Shown: positions 15,078 through 26,668, numbered from the stretch's first letter. The stretch: 64,000 bases of DNA from Synechococcus sp. CCY 0621 (GCF_019038465.1 NZ_JAFKRH010000005.1:1-64000), one strand, 5' to 3'. Program-made: numbers and translations. The notes: generated by a model not told the origin, from the sequence alone.

Positions 15078-16448
15078 ATGACCCCAGCGGCCACCGTTTC
15101 AGCGCCCGGCGCCACCACCATTGATCTGCTGCTCAAGCACGACCGGCCCGTCCCCCGCTACACGAGCTATCCCACGGCGGCGGCCTTTCACGGGGGCGTC
15201 ACGGCGGCCGACCTCGAGACCCAGCTGGCCCGCCCCACGGACGAGCCGTTGTCGCTCTATGTGCATGTGCCCTTCTGCCGCAACGCCTGCTGGTTCTGTG
15301 GCTGCAACCGCGTCACCACCGGCGCCGGTTCCAAGGTGGTGGGTCCCTACCTGGAGGCCCTGGCCGCGGAGCTGGAGCTGATCTCCCGCCGCTCCGCCCA
15401 GCGGCGGCGCCTGGCCCAGCTCCACTGGGGCGGAGGCACCCCCAACTACCTGACCATTGCCGAGCGCGAGAGCCTCTGGCGGTTGATTGAGCGGCACTTC
15501 GATCTGGAGGACGATCTGGAGGCCTCCATCGAGGTCAATCCGGAGGCCCTCAGCCGGGAGGATGTGATGGAGCTGCGCCGCCTGGGCTTCACGCGGATCA
15601 GCTTCGGCATCCAGGATGCCGATCCCCTGGTGCAGCGGGCGGTGAACCGGGTGGTGCCCGTGGACCAGCTGCGCCGGGCCATGGCCTGGATGCGGGAGGC
15701 GGGCTTCGCCAGCGTCAACGTCGATCTGATCTGCGGGTTGCCGCTCCAGACCCCGGAGCGCTTCGACGCCACCCTGGCCCTGGTGCAGGACCTGCGCCCC
15801 GACCGGGTGTCCCTGTTTTCCTTCGCCTACCTCCCCGAGCAGCTGCCCCTGCAGCGCAAGATCGCCCGGGAGGATCTGCCCTCCCAGCGGCAGCGGCTGC
15901 AGATGTTGGAGAGTGCCGCCTCCCGGCTGGGCGGCTGCGGCTACGACGCCATCGGCATGGATCACTACGCCCTCTCCGGCGACAGCCTGGCCGTCGCGGC
16001 GCGGCAGGGTCGCCTGCACCGCAACTTCCAGGGCTACACCACCGGTGGGGAGCTGGAGCTGCTGGGGGTGGGGCCCACGGCCATCAGCCAGTTTCCCGGG
16101 CTGTTCAGCCAGAACCAGCGGGATCTGAAGGCCTACGCCGCCAGCATCGCCGCCGGCCAGCTGCCGGTGGAGCGGGGGCTGGTGGTCAGCGATCCGGAGG
16201 TGCTGGAGCGGCGGGAACTGATCCGGGAAGTGATGTGCCATTTCCAGGTGGCGATCGATCCGGAGCTCTACGCCGCCGAATGGGCCGCCCTCGGGGAGCT
16301 GGCCGGCGACGGGCTGGTGCGACTCAGCCAGGTCGACGGCCTGGGACTGGTGGAGGTCACCGCCTCGGGCCGCTGGCTGATCCGAACCGTGGCGGCCGTG
16401 TTCGATCCATCCCAGCGCCGGGTGGCCTCCGGCTCGCGGCTGATCTGA
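15078..16448 (+). CDS. hemN: Oxygen-independent coproporphyrinogen III oxidase
   Basis: This 456-residue radical-SAM enzyme converts coproporphyrinogen III to protoporphyrinogen IX without O2. The 4Fe-4S motif is CRNACWFCGC, with Cys67, Cys71, Cys74 and Cys76, as in true HemN rather than HemW. HWGGGTPNYL and SFGIQDADPLVQRAVNR are family motifs, and the HemN C-terminal domain is complete. It lies downstream of heme oxygenase, probably in one operon, and would keep heme and chlorophyll synthesis running when oxygen is too low for HemF. Confidence 0.93.
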   Translation: MTPAATVSAPGATTIDLLLKHDRPVPRYTSYPTAAAFHGGVTAADLETQLARPTDEPLSLYVHVPFCRNACWFCGCNRVTTGAGSKVVGPYLEALAAELELISRRSAQRRRLAQLHWGGGTPNYLTIAERESLWRLIERHFDLEDDLEASIEVNPEALSREDVMELRRLGFTRISFGIQDADPLVQRAVNRVVPVDQLRRAMAWMREAGFASVNVDLICGLPLQTPERFDATLALVQDLRPDRVSLFSFAYLPEQLPLQRKIAREDLPSQRQRLQMLESAASRLGGCGYDAIGMDHYALSGDSLAVAARQGRLHRNFQGYTTGGELELLGVGPTAISQFPGLFSQNQRDLKAYAASIAAGQLPVERGLVVSDPEVLERRELIREVMCHFQVAIDPELYAAEWAALGELAGDGLVRLSQVDGLGLVEVTASGRWLIRTVAAVFDPSQRRVASGSRLI

Positions 16449-16454
16449 GCGGCC

Positions 16455-17174
16455 TCAGCCCTCCAGGACGCAGTTGATCTTCAGCTCGAAGGGCACGGCG
16501 CTGGCGGGCAGTCGCAGCAGCTGGGCGGTGAGGGCGGCCAGGTCCTCGGGCTGGGTCATGGCGTCGGCGGAAACTGCCGTCACCTGGGAGGCCATGGCGG
16601 TGTTCACCCAACCCGGGCAGATCGCCGTCACCCGGATGCCGGCGTCCCAGCCCTCGTTGCGCATCGACTGGCACAGGGCCATCAGGGCGAACTTGCTGCA
16701 TGGATAGGCCGCCAGGGAACCCTTCACCCGCTGGCCGCTCATCGACACCAGGGTGATCACCCGGCCGTCGCCGCTGGCCACCAGTGCCGGCCAGGCGGCC
16801 CGGCTGAGCCACCAGGGACCCATCAGATTCACGCGCCACAGGTCCTCGATCTCCTTTTCCCCGCCTGGCGGAAACAGCAGGCACAGCCGGGAGAAGAGCC
16901 CGGCGCAGTGGATCACCCCGTCGATCGTGCCGAAGTGGGCCAGGGTCGCCGCTACCCAGTTGCTGGCCTGGCTGGGGTCGCGGGCGTCGTAGGGATGGAG
17001 CCGCACCCGCCCGGGCTGCAGGCGGGCGGCCTCCAGCAGCAGGCCCTGCGGCAGCCTGGCGGGATCCCGCACCCCCAGGCTGAGCCGATGGCCGTCGGCC
17101 AGGGCCCTCTCGGCGATGGCGCGGCCGATGCCGCGGCTGGCGCCGCTGATCAGCAGGGTGCGGGGCTGGGTCAT
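16455..17174 (-). CDS. Short-chain dehydrogenase/reductase
   Basis: This 239-residue SDR has the cofactor motif ISGASRGIGRAIAE at residues 10-23, the NNAG-like site read as IHCAGLFS, a catalytic Ser (TLVSMSGQ) and YPCSKFAL, where Tyr and Lys have the YxxxK spacing. The downstream motif is ICPGWVNTAMA. The substrate is unknown. It is convergent with hemN, six bases apart, and ends within its own transcription unit. Confidence 0.82.
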   Translation of the reverse strand: MTQPRTLLISGASRGIGRAIAERALADGHRLSLGVRDPARLPQGLLLEAARLQPGRVRLHPYDARDPSQASNWVAATLAHFGTIDGVIHCAGLFSRLCLLFPPGGEKEIEDLWRVNLMGPWWLSRAAWPALVASGDGRVITLVSMSGQRVKGSLAAYPCSKFALMALCQSMRNEGWDAGIRVTAICPGWVNTAMASQVTAVSADAMTQPEDLAALTAQLLRLPASAVPFELKINCVLEG

Positions 17175-17203
17175 GGCCGGCAGGTGCGGGGGTAGGGAGG
17201 GAC

Positions 17204-17236
17204 AAAAAAAGGAGCTGACCGCCGTGGTCAGCTCCT
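17204..17236 (-). terminator. Terminator of the amt-PII operon
   Basis: On the minus strand an 11-base stem (AGGAGCTGACC pairing with GGTCAGCTCCT around a 5-base loop) is followed by seven T bases. It lies 34 bases after the PII stop codon. Confidence 0.85.
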
Positions 17237-17269
17237 GGTGATGTCTCCTGAGCCGCAGGGATCGTGGGG

Positions 17270-19071
<1,802 letters not shown>

Positions 19072-19136
19072 TGTGAGGGGAAGAATCCTTCCTCAGTGGC
19101 CACCTTTCACCCTCTGTGCCTAGGGAGCAAGCCTCT

Positions 19137-19150
19137 GTAGCAACGACCAC
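19137..19150 (-). promoter_or_regulatory. Possible NtcA box upstream of amt
   Basis: On the minus strand GTG-N8-TAC (GTGGTCGTTGCTAC) matches the NtcA consensus GTA-N8-TAC at five of six fixed bases and lies about 65 bases before the amt start. I did not find a clear -10 box at the usual distance, so the call is weak. Confidence 0.3.
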
Positions 19151-19180
19151 AAACATCCGGTCCGACGAGCAAACGGTCAC

Positions 19181-19206
19181 AAAAAAGCCGGGAGTGGTTC
19201 CCGGCT
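19181..19206 (-). terminator. Terminator of cpcB
   Basis: On the minus strand AGCCGGGA and TCCCGGCT form an 8-base stem with a short loop followed by TTTTTT. It lies 29 bases after the cpcB stop, so cpcB is transcribed alone. Confidence 0.85.
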
Positions 19207-19234
19207 CAGTGTTTGGCTAGAGGAGGGGCCGGAC

Positions 19235-19753
19235 TCAGGCGACGGCGGCGGCAGCGCGGTCGAAGTAGGTGCCCACTTCCGACATCAGGGCGGCGCAGTC
19301 CCCCTGGGTGATGCCGTTGCGATCACTGGCGATGGCGATGGCGGCGTCCTTCATCTTGCGGATGCCTTCGGCCACCGAAGCCCCGGGAACGCCGAGGGCC
19401 AGGTAGGTCTCACGCAGGCCGTTGAGGCAGCGGTCCTCAAGCACAGACGCATCACCGGTGAAGATCGCGTAGGTGATATAACGCAGAACGATCTCCATGT
19501 CGCGCAGGCAGGCAGCCATGCGGCGATGGGTGTAGGCGTTGCCGCCGGGGGCGATCAGGGCGGGCTGCTGGTCGAACAGATCGCGGGCGGCGTTGGTGAC
19601 GATCTTCGAGGCGTTGGAGGTGATGCGGTTGACGGTGTCCATCCGCTTGTTGCTCTCGGCCACCATGGCTGCCAGGGCGTCGATCTGGCCGGGGCTGAGG
19701 AACTCGCCGCGGGCGTCGGCCTGGGCAACGAGCTTGGTGAAGGCGTCGAACAT
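19235..19753 (-). CDS. cpcB: Phycocyanin beta subunit, solitary gene
   Basis: This 172-residue beta-phycocyanin carries the phycocyanobilin attachment sites Cys82 ([12 protein letters not shown]) and Cys153 ([10 protein letters not shown]). Asn72, the residue methylated by CpcM, is also present. It begins [17 protein letters not shown], as expected. cpcB normally pairs with cpcA immediately downstream. Here the gene is followed by a terminator and then amt, and no alpha subunit occurs anywhere in the window. Its partner must be encoded elsewhere, or this is an extra copy. Confidence 0.93.
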   Translation of the reverse strand: MFDAFTKLVAQADARGEFLSPGQIDALAAMVAESNKRMDTVNRITSNASKIVTNAARDLFDQQPALIAPGGNAYTHRRMAACLRDMEIVLRYITYAIFTGDASVLEDRCLNGLRETYLALGVPGASVAEGIRKMKDAAIAIASDRNGITQGDCAALMSEVGTYFDRAAAAVA

Positions 19754-19842
19754 GGGGTGTCGCTGGTGGCGCGGGTCCCCAGACTTTAGGTTCGTCGTCC
19801 TTGGTGGTGCGAGGGCCGCCTGTGGGTTTTGGCCATGGGGGG

Positions 19843-21171
19843 ATGCCTAGGCTATGGAAACCGTTTGTCCCTGCCATGGCCGGCTCCTTCACCGCGCCAT
19901 TCGAGCCCATGGACTGGGCGGAGCTGGCCGTGGAGGCGGCGCCCACCCTCGCCACCCCAGCCTTTCGGGATCCGGCAACAGGGCCCACCAGCCCCCAGGC
20001 CCTGTGGCGTCTGTTCGGCCGTCCGGAAGGGGAAGTCCGGGTGACGCTGTACCGGGACCACCACGCCTGGTGCCCGTACTGCCAGAAGGTCTGGCTGTGG
20101 CTGGAGGAGCAGCGGATTCCTTATCGGATCCGTAAGGTGACGATGTTCTGCTACGGGCAGAAGGAACCCTGGTACACCGACCTGGTACGGGGCGGCATGT
20201 TGCCGGCCCTTGAGCTGGACGGTCGGCTGATCACCGAAAGCGACCGCATTCTGGAAGCCCTTGAGGCGAGTTTCGGTCCGCTTGGGCAGGGAATGAACGC
20301 CCAGCAGGTGCTTCCCCTGCGCCAGTTGGAGCGTCAGTTGTTCCGGGCCTGGTGCCAGTGGCTCTGCGTCCCGAGCCGTGGGGCCCAGGAGGAGGTGCGG
20401 GGCCAGCAGGGTTTCGATCGCTTCGCCGAACGCTTCGCCAGCGCCCTCAGCGCCGGCCCCGGACCGTTTCTGCTGGGGGAGCTGGGCACGGTGGACCTGA
20501 TCTTCGTGCCCTACCTCGAGCGCATGAACGCGAGCCTGGCTTACTACAAGGGGTACCTGCTGCGGGAGCGCTACCCGGCCATCGATCGCTGGTTCCATGC
20601 CCTCGAGCAGCGTTCCACCTATCTGGGCACCCAGAGCGACTTCCACACCCACGCCCACGACCTACCCCCCCAGATGGGGGGCTGTTACGCCAGCGGCCTG
20701 CCGCAGCAGCAGGCCATGGCGCAGCGCATCGATGCCGGCCCCTGGCCGCTGGTGGCCACACCCGGGTCCGATCCCGAAACCAGCCAGAGCGAGCCATCAG
20801 ATGCGGCCGGCGTGGCCCTGGCCAGGGTGCTGCGGCACCGGGACACCCTGCTGGCACGCAATCCCCTCGGCCGGGACGGGATGGATCGGCCCTTGCGCTG
20901 CGCGCTCACCCTCCTGATCACGGGAAGGGAGTGCCCGCCGCCGGCGGGATCGGCCAAGGGGCTGCGCTACCTGCGCGATCGCATCAGCGTGCCGAGGGAC
21001 ATGCCACTGCATGCCGCCCGTCGGCTGCGCCGCTCCCTGGAGGCCACCGCCCGCCTGGATCCGGCCGACGCCACCGCCCAGGGGGAGCCGATTCCGGTGC
21101 AGCATCGCCGCGACCAGGATCCGTCTCCATTCCTGGCCGCTGTGAACCGCTCCGCAGGTGCGGCCCCTTAG
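19843..21171 (+). CDS. Glutathione S-transferase-like protein with glutaredoxin motif
   Basis: The protein is about 442 residues from the ATG at 19843. A thioredoxin-fold domain carries a WCPYCQ redox motif near residue 80, followed by the glutathione-binding [20 protein letters not shown] helical GST C-terminal domain follows ([20 protein letters not shown]). The last 150 residues form an extra region rich in Arg and Pro that is not part of GST. Similar long GST-like proteins are common in marine and freshwater Synechococcus, and the substrate is unknown. It is divergent from cpcB. Confidence 0.75.
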   Translation: MPRLWKPFVPAMAGSFTAPFEPMDWAELAVEAAPTLATPAFRDPATGPTSPQALWRLFGRPEGEVRVTLYRDHHAWCPYCQKVWLWLEEQRIPYRIRKVTMFCYGQKEPWYTDLVRGGMLPALELDGRLITESDRILEALEASFGPLGQGMNAQQVLPLRQLERQLFRAWCQWLCVPSRGAQEEVRGQQGFDRFAERFASALSAGPGPFLLGELGTVDLIFVPYLERMNASLAYYKGYLLRERYPAIDRWFHALEQRSTYLGTQSDFHTHAHDLPPQMGGCYASGLPQQQAMAQRIDAGPWPLVATPGSDPETSQSEPSDAAGVALARVLRHRDTLLARNPLGRDGMDRPLRCALTLLITGRECPPPAGSAKGLRYLRDRISVPRDMPLHAARRLRRSLEATARLDPADATAQGEPIPVQHRRDQDPSPFLAAVNRSAGAAP

Positions 21172-21197
21172 CGTTAGCTCCACCGCTGCAGCTGGCC

Positions 21198-21773
21198 ATG
21201 GCCCGTCCTTCATGGCCCAGGCCCCCGGGGGGGAGTGCCGCCCTCCTGCCGCTGGCGGCGCTCTTGTTGCTGCTCGGCAGCGCGGCGCCCGGCGCCCGAG
21301 CCCTGGAACTGGGGGACCGCACCGCGTTCGTGCGGGCCCCCTGGAAGGTGACCCTCACCAGCTTCACCACCAACGTGGGCCAATCCCCGGCGGAGTACTT
21401 TTTCACCCTCAGCCTCGATGAGCTGGCGGGTGCCTCCCTCGGCGGCCTGACCATCCAGCAGACCAGGGGTGCCGACTGGCAGTTCCCCTTCGCCGTCGAG
21501 CGGACCCGGGCCTTCCTGGGGGCCCCCCGTCGTGAGGGCCGCCAGGTCCCCGTGCTGGCCAGCTTCGAACCGGCCGCCCGGCGCTTCACCCTGCAATTCC
21601 CTGAGCCCGTTCCCCCCGGGGCGACCGTCACCGTGTCGCTGCGGCCCTGGTTCAACCCCGTCCAGGCCGACACCTATCTGTTTCAGGTCACGGCGATTCC
21701 AGCCGGACCGGGCCCAGTGGCCAGCCCGGTGGGGGTGGGCACCCTGCGCATCTACCAACCCAACGACTGGTGA
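21198..21773 (+). CDS. DUF2808 secreted protein
   Basis: This 191-residue protein has a signal peptide (LLPLAALLLLLGSAAPGARA, about residues 18-37). The mature part is a beta-rich DUF2808 domain (YFFTLSLDELAGASLGGLTI, FTLQFPEPVPPGATVTVSL, YLFQVTAIPAG). The family is found in cyanobacteria, often beside cell-envelope genes, with unknown function. I chose the ATG at 21198, 27 bases after the GST-like gene. Confidence 0.7.
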   Translation: MARPSWPRPPGGSAALLPLAALLLLLGSAAPGARALELGDRTAFVRAPWKVTLTSFTTNVGQSPAEYFFTLSLDELAGASLGGLTIQQTRGADWQFPFAVERTRAFLGAPRREGRQVPVLASFEPAARRFTLQFPEPVPPGATVTVSLRPWFNPVQADTYLFQVTAIPAGPGPVASPVGVGTLRIYQPNDW

Positions 21774-21816
21774 GCTGAGCGGGGGTCAGAATGAACACAC
21801 TTCGACGGCGTCAGTG

Positions 21817-22095
21817 ATGCAGGCCAGCTGGAATGGAACGGTGATCGCCAGCAGCGATGACATCGTGACGGTGGAAGGCAACGCCTACTTCCCGGCGGAG
21901 TCGCTGGATGCCGCCTGCATCAGGCCTTCCAGCCACCGCTCGGTCTGCGGCTGGAAGGGGGAAGCCCACTACTACGACCTGGTGGTGGACGGGAAGGAGA
22001 ATGCCAATGCCGTCTGGTACTACCCGGAGCCGAAGGAGGCCGCCAGCAACATCCGTGGCCGGGTGGCCTTCTGGAAAGGCGTGTCGGTGGGCTGA
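21817..22095 (+). CDS. DUF427 family protein
   Basis: This 92-residue protein is a DUF427 domain: WNGTVIASSDDIVTVEGNAYF, RSVCGWKGEAHYYDL, and NAVWYYPEPKEAASNIRGRVAFW. The fold is a small beta barrel of unknown activity. The Cys in VCGWKG and the Tyr-rich strands are typical. It follows the DUF2808 gene by 43 bases. Confidence 0.8.
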   Translation: MQASWNGTVIASSDDIVTVEGNAYFPAESLDAACIRPSSHRSVCGWKGEAHYYDLVVDGKENANAVWYYPEPKEAASNIRGRVAFWKGVSVG

Positions 22096-22100
22096 GACCC

Positions 22101-22379
22101 TCAGGTGCCCGGGTAGCGCAGGGTGCGCCATTCACCGCTCATCGTGCTCACTTCCACGCCGATGCCAACCGGTCCCTGCACGGGGCCGAATTCTTCCTGC
22201 CACCAGTGCAGCGCCTCACTCCAGGCCGCATCCAGGGACTCGTAGAGGTCGTCGAGGATGGGATGGGGTTCACCCTGCTGATCCACCAGCCGGTAGGTGC
22301 GGCAGGAGGGAGAACTGCTGCGGTGACGGGTCTGAGGTAAGGAGATCGCCACGTCTTGCCTCGTATACAGGAGTTTCAT
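22101..22379 (-). CDS. Small conserved hypothetical protein
   Basis: This 92-residue protein has the pattern YRLVDQQGEPHPILDDLYESLDAAWSEALHWW, followed by a glycine-rich strand (GPVGIGVEVST). The pattern is familiar from picocyanobacterial hypothetical proteins, but no function is known to me. It is convergent with the DUF427 gene, with 5 bases between. Confidence 0.55.
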   Translation of the reverse strand: MKLLYTRQDVAISLPQTRHRSSSPSCRTYRLVDQQGEPHPILDDLYESLDAAWSEALHWWQEEFGPVQGPVGIGVEVSTMSGEWRTLRYPGT

Positions 22380-22412
22380 TCTGCCCCCTGTGCCAGATCC
22401 GAACTGTCACCT

Positions 22413-23573
22413 TCACAACATCTTTCGGTGTTGTTCAGGCGTTTGGACCCCGGCGCTGTCACGGCTGGGGGGGCGTTTGCGGCCCGTGCGGTGACTGACC
22501 TGGCGGCTGCGCTCCTGATAGCGGTGCACCACCGGCAGCCTCTCCTGCTGGTAGCGCTGCAGGGCCAGCTCCGGGGTGGCGGAGTTGCCGGGGGCAAGCC
22601 AGCCGGCCAAGGCCACCGCATCCTCCAGTCCTGCCGTCATTCCCCGGGCCTGGGATGAGCTCATCGCATGGGCGGCGTCGCCGATCAGGGCCACCCGCCC
22701 GGCAACGAACGCCGGCAGGGGGTCGATGTCGAAGGACCAGTTCGCCACCACCCCTTCCGGGTCCGTGGCACGGATGATGGCAGCGGCATCGGCGGGCAGC
22801 TTGGCCAGGGCCTCGGCCGGGACCCCCTCCTCCAGCAGCCTTTGCCGTGTGCCGCGGTCGGCGGGGAGCTCCTCTTCCTGGAAGAAGCCCCAGTGGGTGC
22901 GCCCGTTGCCTTCCCCATCGGGGCCCAGATCGAAGAAATTGGCGTAGATGCCCCGGCCGCGGGCATAGACGAAGAAATCGCCGCCGGCGCAGAAGGTCTC
23001 GTCGGTCACGACCCCACGCCAGACCCGATCGCCGAGGTACTGCAGGCGCCGCTCGGGGCGGAGCAAGGCGGCCACCTTGGAGAAGATTCCGTCGGCTCCG
23101 ATCAGCAGATCGCCCGTCCACGGGGGGCCTTCGGCGAACTGCGCTTCGACGCCTTCCTGGCTTTGGCTCCAGCTGACGAGGCAGCGACCGCCCTGGAAGC
23201 CAACGGGATCGAAATGGCGCCAGAGGGCGTCCAGGATGGCGCGCCGGTGAATCAGCAGCGACGGCAACGCGTCGGCCTCCCTTTCGGCCGGGCTGGCTTC
23301 GATCAGATCACCCCTCAGGTTGCGGAAGACGAACCGCTGGACCGGATGGCCACCGACCAGCAGATCGTCGAGCAGACCGGGGATCGCGGCGGCGGCCACC
23401 GCCTCGACGCCACTTTTCACAAGCAGGATCCCGCAGCCTTCGGTGCGCAGCCGTGGTGAGCGTTCGAACAGGGTGACCCTGTGGCCCTGGCGCTGCAGGA
23501 TCACCGAGAGCAGCAGGCCGGAACTGCCGGCCCCCACCACGGCGATGCGAAGGCCGGCGGGGGCGGAACTCAT
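22413..23573 (-). CDS. FAD-dependent monooxygenase
   Basis: This 386-residue protein is a PHBH-type flavoprotein hydroxylase. FAD motifs are IAVVGAGSSGLLLS at residues 10-23, the DG motif LLIGADGIFSKV near 160, and the GD motif RVALIGDAAHAM near 290. The substrate is unknown; zeaxanthin epoxidase-like and other aromatic or terpenoid oxygenases share this layout. The last 30 residues are low-complexity. It overlaps the downstream-numbered TerB-like gene by ATGA. Confidence 0.8.
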   Translation of the reverse strand: MSSAPAGLRIAVVGAGSSGLLLSVILQRQGHRVTLFERSPRLRTEGCGILLVKSGVEAVAAAAIPGLLDDLLVGGHPVQRFVFRNLRGDLIEASPAEREADALPSLLIHRRAILDALWRHFDPVGFQGGRCLVSWSQSQEGVEAQFAEGPPWTGDLLIGADGIFSKVAALLRPERRLQYLGDRVWRGVVTDETFCAGGDFFVYARGRGIYANFFDLGPDGEGNGRTHWGFFQEEELPADRGTRQRLLEEGVPAEALAKLPADAAAIIRATDPEGVVANWSFDIDPLPAFVAGRVALIGDAAHAMSSSQARGMTAGLEDAVALAGWLAPGNSATPELALQRYQQERLPVVHRYQERSRQVSHRTGRKRPPSRDSAGVQTPEQHRKML

Positions 23574-23989
23574 GCGCTCACGGCGGGCTCCAGGATGCTG
23601 GCATGGAGGACGTCCATCACCTCCAGGACCTTGCTGGTTTCTTCTGGATCCAGGCGCAGGGTGGTGGCGAGGTCGGCGAGAATCGTCTGCTCCTGATCCT
23701 GCAGCGGGCCGTCGGAGCGCATGATCTCCGCTGCCACGGCGTAGGCCGTGTGGCGCTGGCGGTCATCGAGCACCGAGGCCGCTTCCTCCATCAGCCCGAT
23801 CGACCCCTTGGCCCGCAGGCCCTGAAGCAGGGTGTCCATCAGGGTGATCATCTCCTTGTCACTGCGACCCTTGAAGGGGGCGCGGTAATCAAGGGCGTGG
23901 CGCAGGGCCCGTGTGCCCGCCATGGTGAGAGCACCATCCCAGGAGACGGCGGCGAGTGCGACCGCAGCGAAGGCCGTAGGTGCGTCCAT
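23570..23989 (-). CDS. TerB-like small helical protein
   Basis: From the ATG at 23989 this is a 139-residue all-helical protein with the TerB-type pattern: LAAVSWDGALT near the start and AAEIMRSDGPLQDQEQTIL with the paired acidic residues. TerB domains bind divalent metal and occur in tellurite-resistance and membrane-associated systems. It is translationally coupled to the FAD monooxygenase. The specific role is not known. Confidence 0.65.
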   Translation of the reverse strand: MDAPTAFAAVALAAVSWDGALTMAGTRALRHALDYRAPFKGRSDKEMITLMDTLLQGLRAKGSIGLMEEAASVLDDRQRHTAYAVAAEIMRSDGPLQDQEQTILADLATTLRLDPEETSKVLEVMDVLHASILEPAVSA

Positions 23990-24098
23990 GGATCGCGTCA
24001 AAAGCAAGGAACACCCGTCATCGTTCTCTTCAGGGGTGCCTGTCAGTGGCCGATGTGACCGAATCCACGAAAGAGTCCCCGGCAGCGCCCTGCGGGCC

Positions 24099-24365
24099 TC
24101 AGCGCCTGGTCGCCGCCGCCCCGCCGTTCCCGCCTTCCCGGCACAGTTTCAGATAGAGGGCGTCGGGTTCCTGGTAGCGGGCCGGGCGGCAGTCGTGCAG
24201 GCGGGCCAGTTGCTGCCAGCACACGGTCCGCTGCACAGTCTTGAGGCTCTTGCCTTCCCGCACCAGCATGCCCATGGCCCGGCAGTAGGAGCCGTAGCGA
24301 TCCTCCAGATCCCGGAGTTCGGCGGATCCGTCGGCGGCGGGGAGCTGGTCGGCTGGAGGACACAT
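24099..24365 (-). CDS. Small conserved protein, paralogue of 45213-45491
   Basis: This 88-residue protein has the core LEDRYGSYCRAMGMLVREGK, then TVQRTVCWQQLARLH and CRPARYQEPDAL. The same core recurs in the protein at 45213-45491 (YSMYCKALRLLVREG, IQRTVCWHRLEQLH, LPSQYKDPDYL). The conserved Cys, Arg and Trp positions suggest a small helical fold. I do not know its function; such proteins occur widely in Synechococcus and Cyanobium. Confidence 0.6.
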   Translation of the reverse strand: MCPPADQLPAADGSAELRDLEDRYGSYCRAMGMLVREGKSLKTVQRTVCWQQLARLHDCRPARYQEPDALYLKLCREGGNGGAAATRR

Positions 24366-24454
24366 TCATCGACTTCAGCACCTCCCACCATGGCGCGACT
24401 GTGCCGAAGGGAACCAAGCGCGCAGGACGAGAGGCCCCTCCAGCTGAAGGCCAC

Positions 24455-24480
24455 AAAAAAGGGCCCCGAAGGGCCCTTCA
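24455..24480 (-). terminator. Terminator of glnN
   Basis: On the minus strand GAAGGGCCC, TTCG and GGGCCCTT form a hairpin with a tetraloop-like turn, followed by T bases. It lies 19 bases after the glnN stop codon. Confidence 0.8.
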
Positions 24481-24499
24481 GCAGGTGCGGCCTGGGGGC

Positions 24500-26668
24500 T
24501 CAGCGAATGAACAACATCTCCTGGTAGGAGGGCAGGGGCCAGAGGTTGTCATCGACCAGGGCCTCAAGGCCATCAACCACTTCCCGCAGCTGATGCATCA
24601 GGGGCATCAGGGTGTCGGCGGAGTAGCGCATGTGGGCCATGGTGCCGTGGGGGGCCTGGCTGATGGCACTTTCGAGCGCACTGCTGAGTTCCATCAGCTT
24701 GGCGCTGAGGGATGCGACCTTGTTCTGGGTGTCCGGGGACACATGGAGGCCCACCGCGGTCTGCAGTTGCACGGAATGGGCCAGCTCACCCAGGTAGCGC
24801 ATGGCGGCCGGGTAGATCTGGGTCTGGGCGATCTGCACGGCCAGCTTGGCCTCCACGTCGATGGCCAGCACGTACTGCTCGGCGTAGACCTCGAAGCGGC
24901 TCTCCAGCTCCAGGGGGGTGAGGACACCCTGCTGGGCGAACAGGTCGCGGACTTCAGGCCGCTGCAACACCGGCAGGGAATCGGCGGTGGTGGGCAGGTT
25001 CTCCAGGCCCCGCTCCTCCACGGCCATCCGGTGCCATTCGCTGGAGTAGCCGTCGCCGCCGAACACCACGTTGCCGTGGTCGGTCATGATCTGCTTGAGC
25101 ACGGAGAAGGCGGCACCGGGGAGGCTTTCGCCCGCGGCCATCTTCTGCTCCAGCTGGTCGCTCACGTAGGCGAGCGAGTCGGCCAGAATCGTGTTCATCG
25201 TCACCAGGGGCCCAGCCACCGACTGGTTGGAGCCAACGGCACGGAACTCGAAGCGGTTGCCTGTGAAGGCGAAGGGGGAGGTGCGGTTGCGGTCGCCGGG
25301 GTCCTTGGGGAATTCCGGCAGGGTGTCGACGCCCAGCTGCATGACGCCGGCATGGGTGGAGCCCGTCACGTCGCCTTCCTTGATCTGGCGGAAGACATCT
25401 TCGAGCTGGCTGCCCAGGTAGACGGAGATGATCGCCGGAGGAGCCTCGTTGGCGCCGAGGCGGTGGTCGTTGCCAGCGGTGGCTACCACGGCCCGCATCA
25501 GGGGGCCGAACTTGTGCACGCCGCGGATGACGGCGCCGCAGAACAGCAGGAACTGCATGTTCTCGTGGGGGGTGCTGCCCGGATCCAGAAGGTTGCCCTG
25601 GGTGGGGTTGCCCACCGACCAGTTGACGTGCTTACCGGACCCGTTGATCCCCTCGAAGGGTTTCTCGTGCAGCAGGCAGTTCATGCCGTGGCGCCGCGCC
25701 GTGCTCTTGAGGATGGTCATCGTGAGCTGCTGGTGGTCGGTGGCCACGTTGGCCGCCTCGAAGAACGGGGCGATCTCGAACTGGCCAGGGGCGACTTCGT
25801 TGTGGCGGGTCTTGGCGGGGATGCCCAGCTTGTACATCTGGCGTTCCACGTCCTGCATGAACACCTGCACCCGCTGGGGGATGGCGCCGAAGTAGTGGTC
25901 GTCAAACTGCTGGCCCTTGGCGGAGGGCTTGCCGAACAGGGTGCGGCCGGCCAGCAGCAGGTCGGGACGCAGGGGCACGTAGGCGCTGTCGATCAGGAAG
26001 TATTCCTGCTCGGCGCCGCAGCTGGAGTTGACCGGGGCCACATCGGTTTCACCGAGCAGCCGCAGCAGGCGCTGGGCCTGCTTGTTCATCGCGGCGTTGG
26101 AGCGCAGCAGGGGGGTCTTCTTGTCGAGGGCTTCGCCAGTCCAGGAGATGAAGACGGTGGGGATGCAGAGGGTGAGACCGTTGGGGGTCTCCATCAGGAA
26201 GGCCGGGCTGGTGATGTCCCAGGCGGTGTAGCCGCGGGCCTCGAAGGTGGTGCGGATGCCGCCGCTCGGGAAGGAGGAGCCGTCGGGCTCGCCCTGCACC
26301 AGCACCTTGCCGGTGAATTCGGTGATCACCGAGCCATCGCCCTGTACCGAGATGAAACCGTCGTGCTTCTCGGCGGTGGCGTTGGTGAGTGGGTAGAAGA
26401 CGTGGGCGTAGTACAGGGCGCCGCGGCCGGTGGCCCATTCCTTCATCGCCTGGGCCACCACGTTGGCCACCGAGACGTCAAGCTTGCCGCTCTCCCGGAT
26501 CGTGCGCTGCACCGACTTGAAGATGTCCTTGGGCAGCGCCGCCTTCATCTTGGCCAGGCTGAACACGTCGCTGGCCCAGAGATCATCGAGGGATTCGATG
26601 GGAGGGGTCACCACCGGAACACGACTGTGAATCTCCTGCAGGGCGGCGAAGCGTTGGGGGCTGGGCAT
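24500..26668 (-). CDS. glnN: Glutamine synthetase type III
   Basis: This 722-residue GSIII enzyme is of the GlnN kind used by cyanobacteria, often under nitrogen starvation, to make glutamine from glutamate, ammonia and ATP. Signature stretches include [51 protein letters not shown] and [16 protein letters not shown] chose the ATG at 26668 over one 33 bases earlier, as family proteins begin close to the QRFAALQEI helix. It stands alone with its own terminator. I could not find a convincing NtcA site upstream. Confidence 0.93.
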   Translation of the reverse strand: MPSPQRFAALQEIHSRVPVVTPPIESLDDLWASDVFSLAKMKAALPKDIFKSVQRTIRESGKLDVSVANVVAQAMKEWATGRGALYYAHVFYPLTNATAEKHDGFISVQGDGSVITEFTGKVLVQGEPDGSSFPSGGIRTTFEARGYTAWDITSPAFLMETPNGLTLCIPTVFISWTGEALDKKTPLLRSNAAMNKQAQRLLRLLGETDVAPVNSSCGAEQEYFLIDSAYVPLRPDLLLAGRTLFGKPSAKGQQFDDHYFGAIPQRVQVFMQDVERQMYKLGIPAKTRHNEVAPGQFEIAPFFEAANVATDHQQLTMTILKSTARRHGMNCLLHEKPFEGINGSGKHVNWSVGNPTQGNLLDPGSTPHENMQFLLFCGAVIRGVHKFGPLMRAVVATAGNDHRLGANEAPPAIISVYLGSQLEDVFRQIKEGDVTGSTHAGVMQLGVDTLPEFPKDPGDRNRTSPFAFTGNRFEFRAVGSNQSVAGPLVTMNTILADSLAYVSDQLEQKMAAGESLPGAAFSVLKQIMTDHGNVVFGGDGYSSEWHRMAVEERGLENLPTTADSLPVLQRPEVRDLFAQQGVLTPLELESRFEVYAEQYVLAIDVEAKLAVQIAQTQIYPAAMRYLGELAHSVQLQTAVGLHVSPDTQNKVASLSAKLMELSSALESAISQAPHGTMAHMRYSADTLMPLMHQLREVVDGLEALVDDNLWPLPSYQEMLFIR

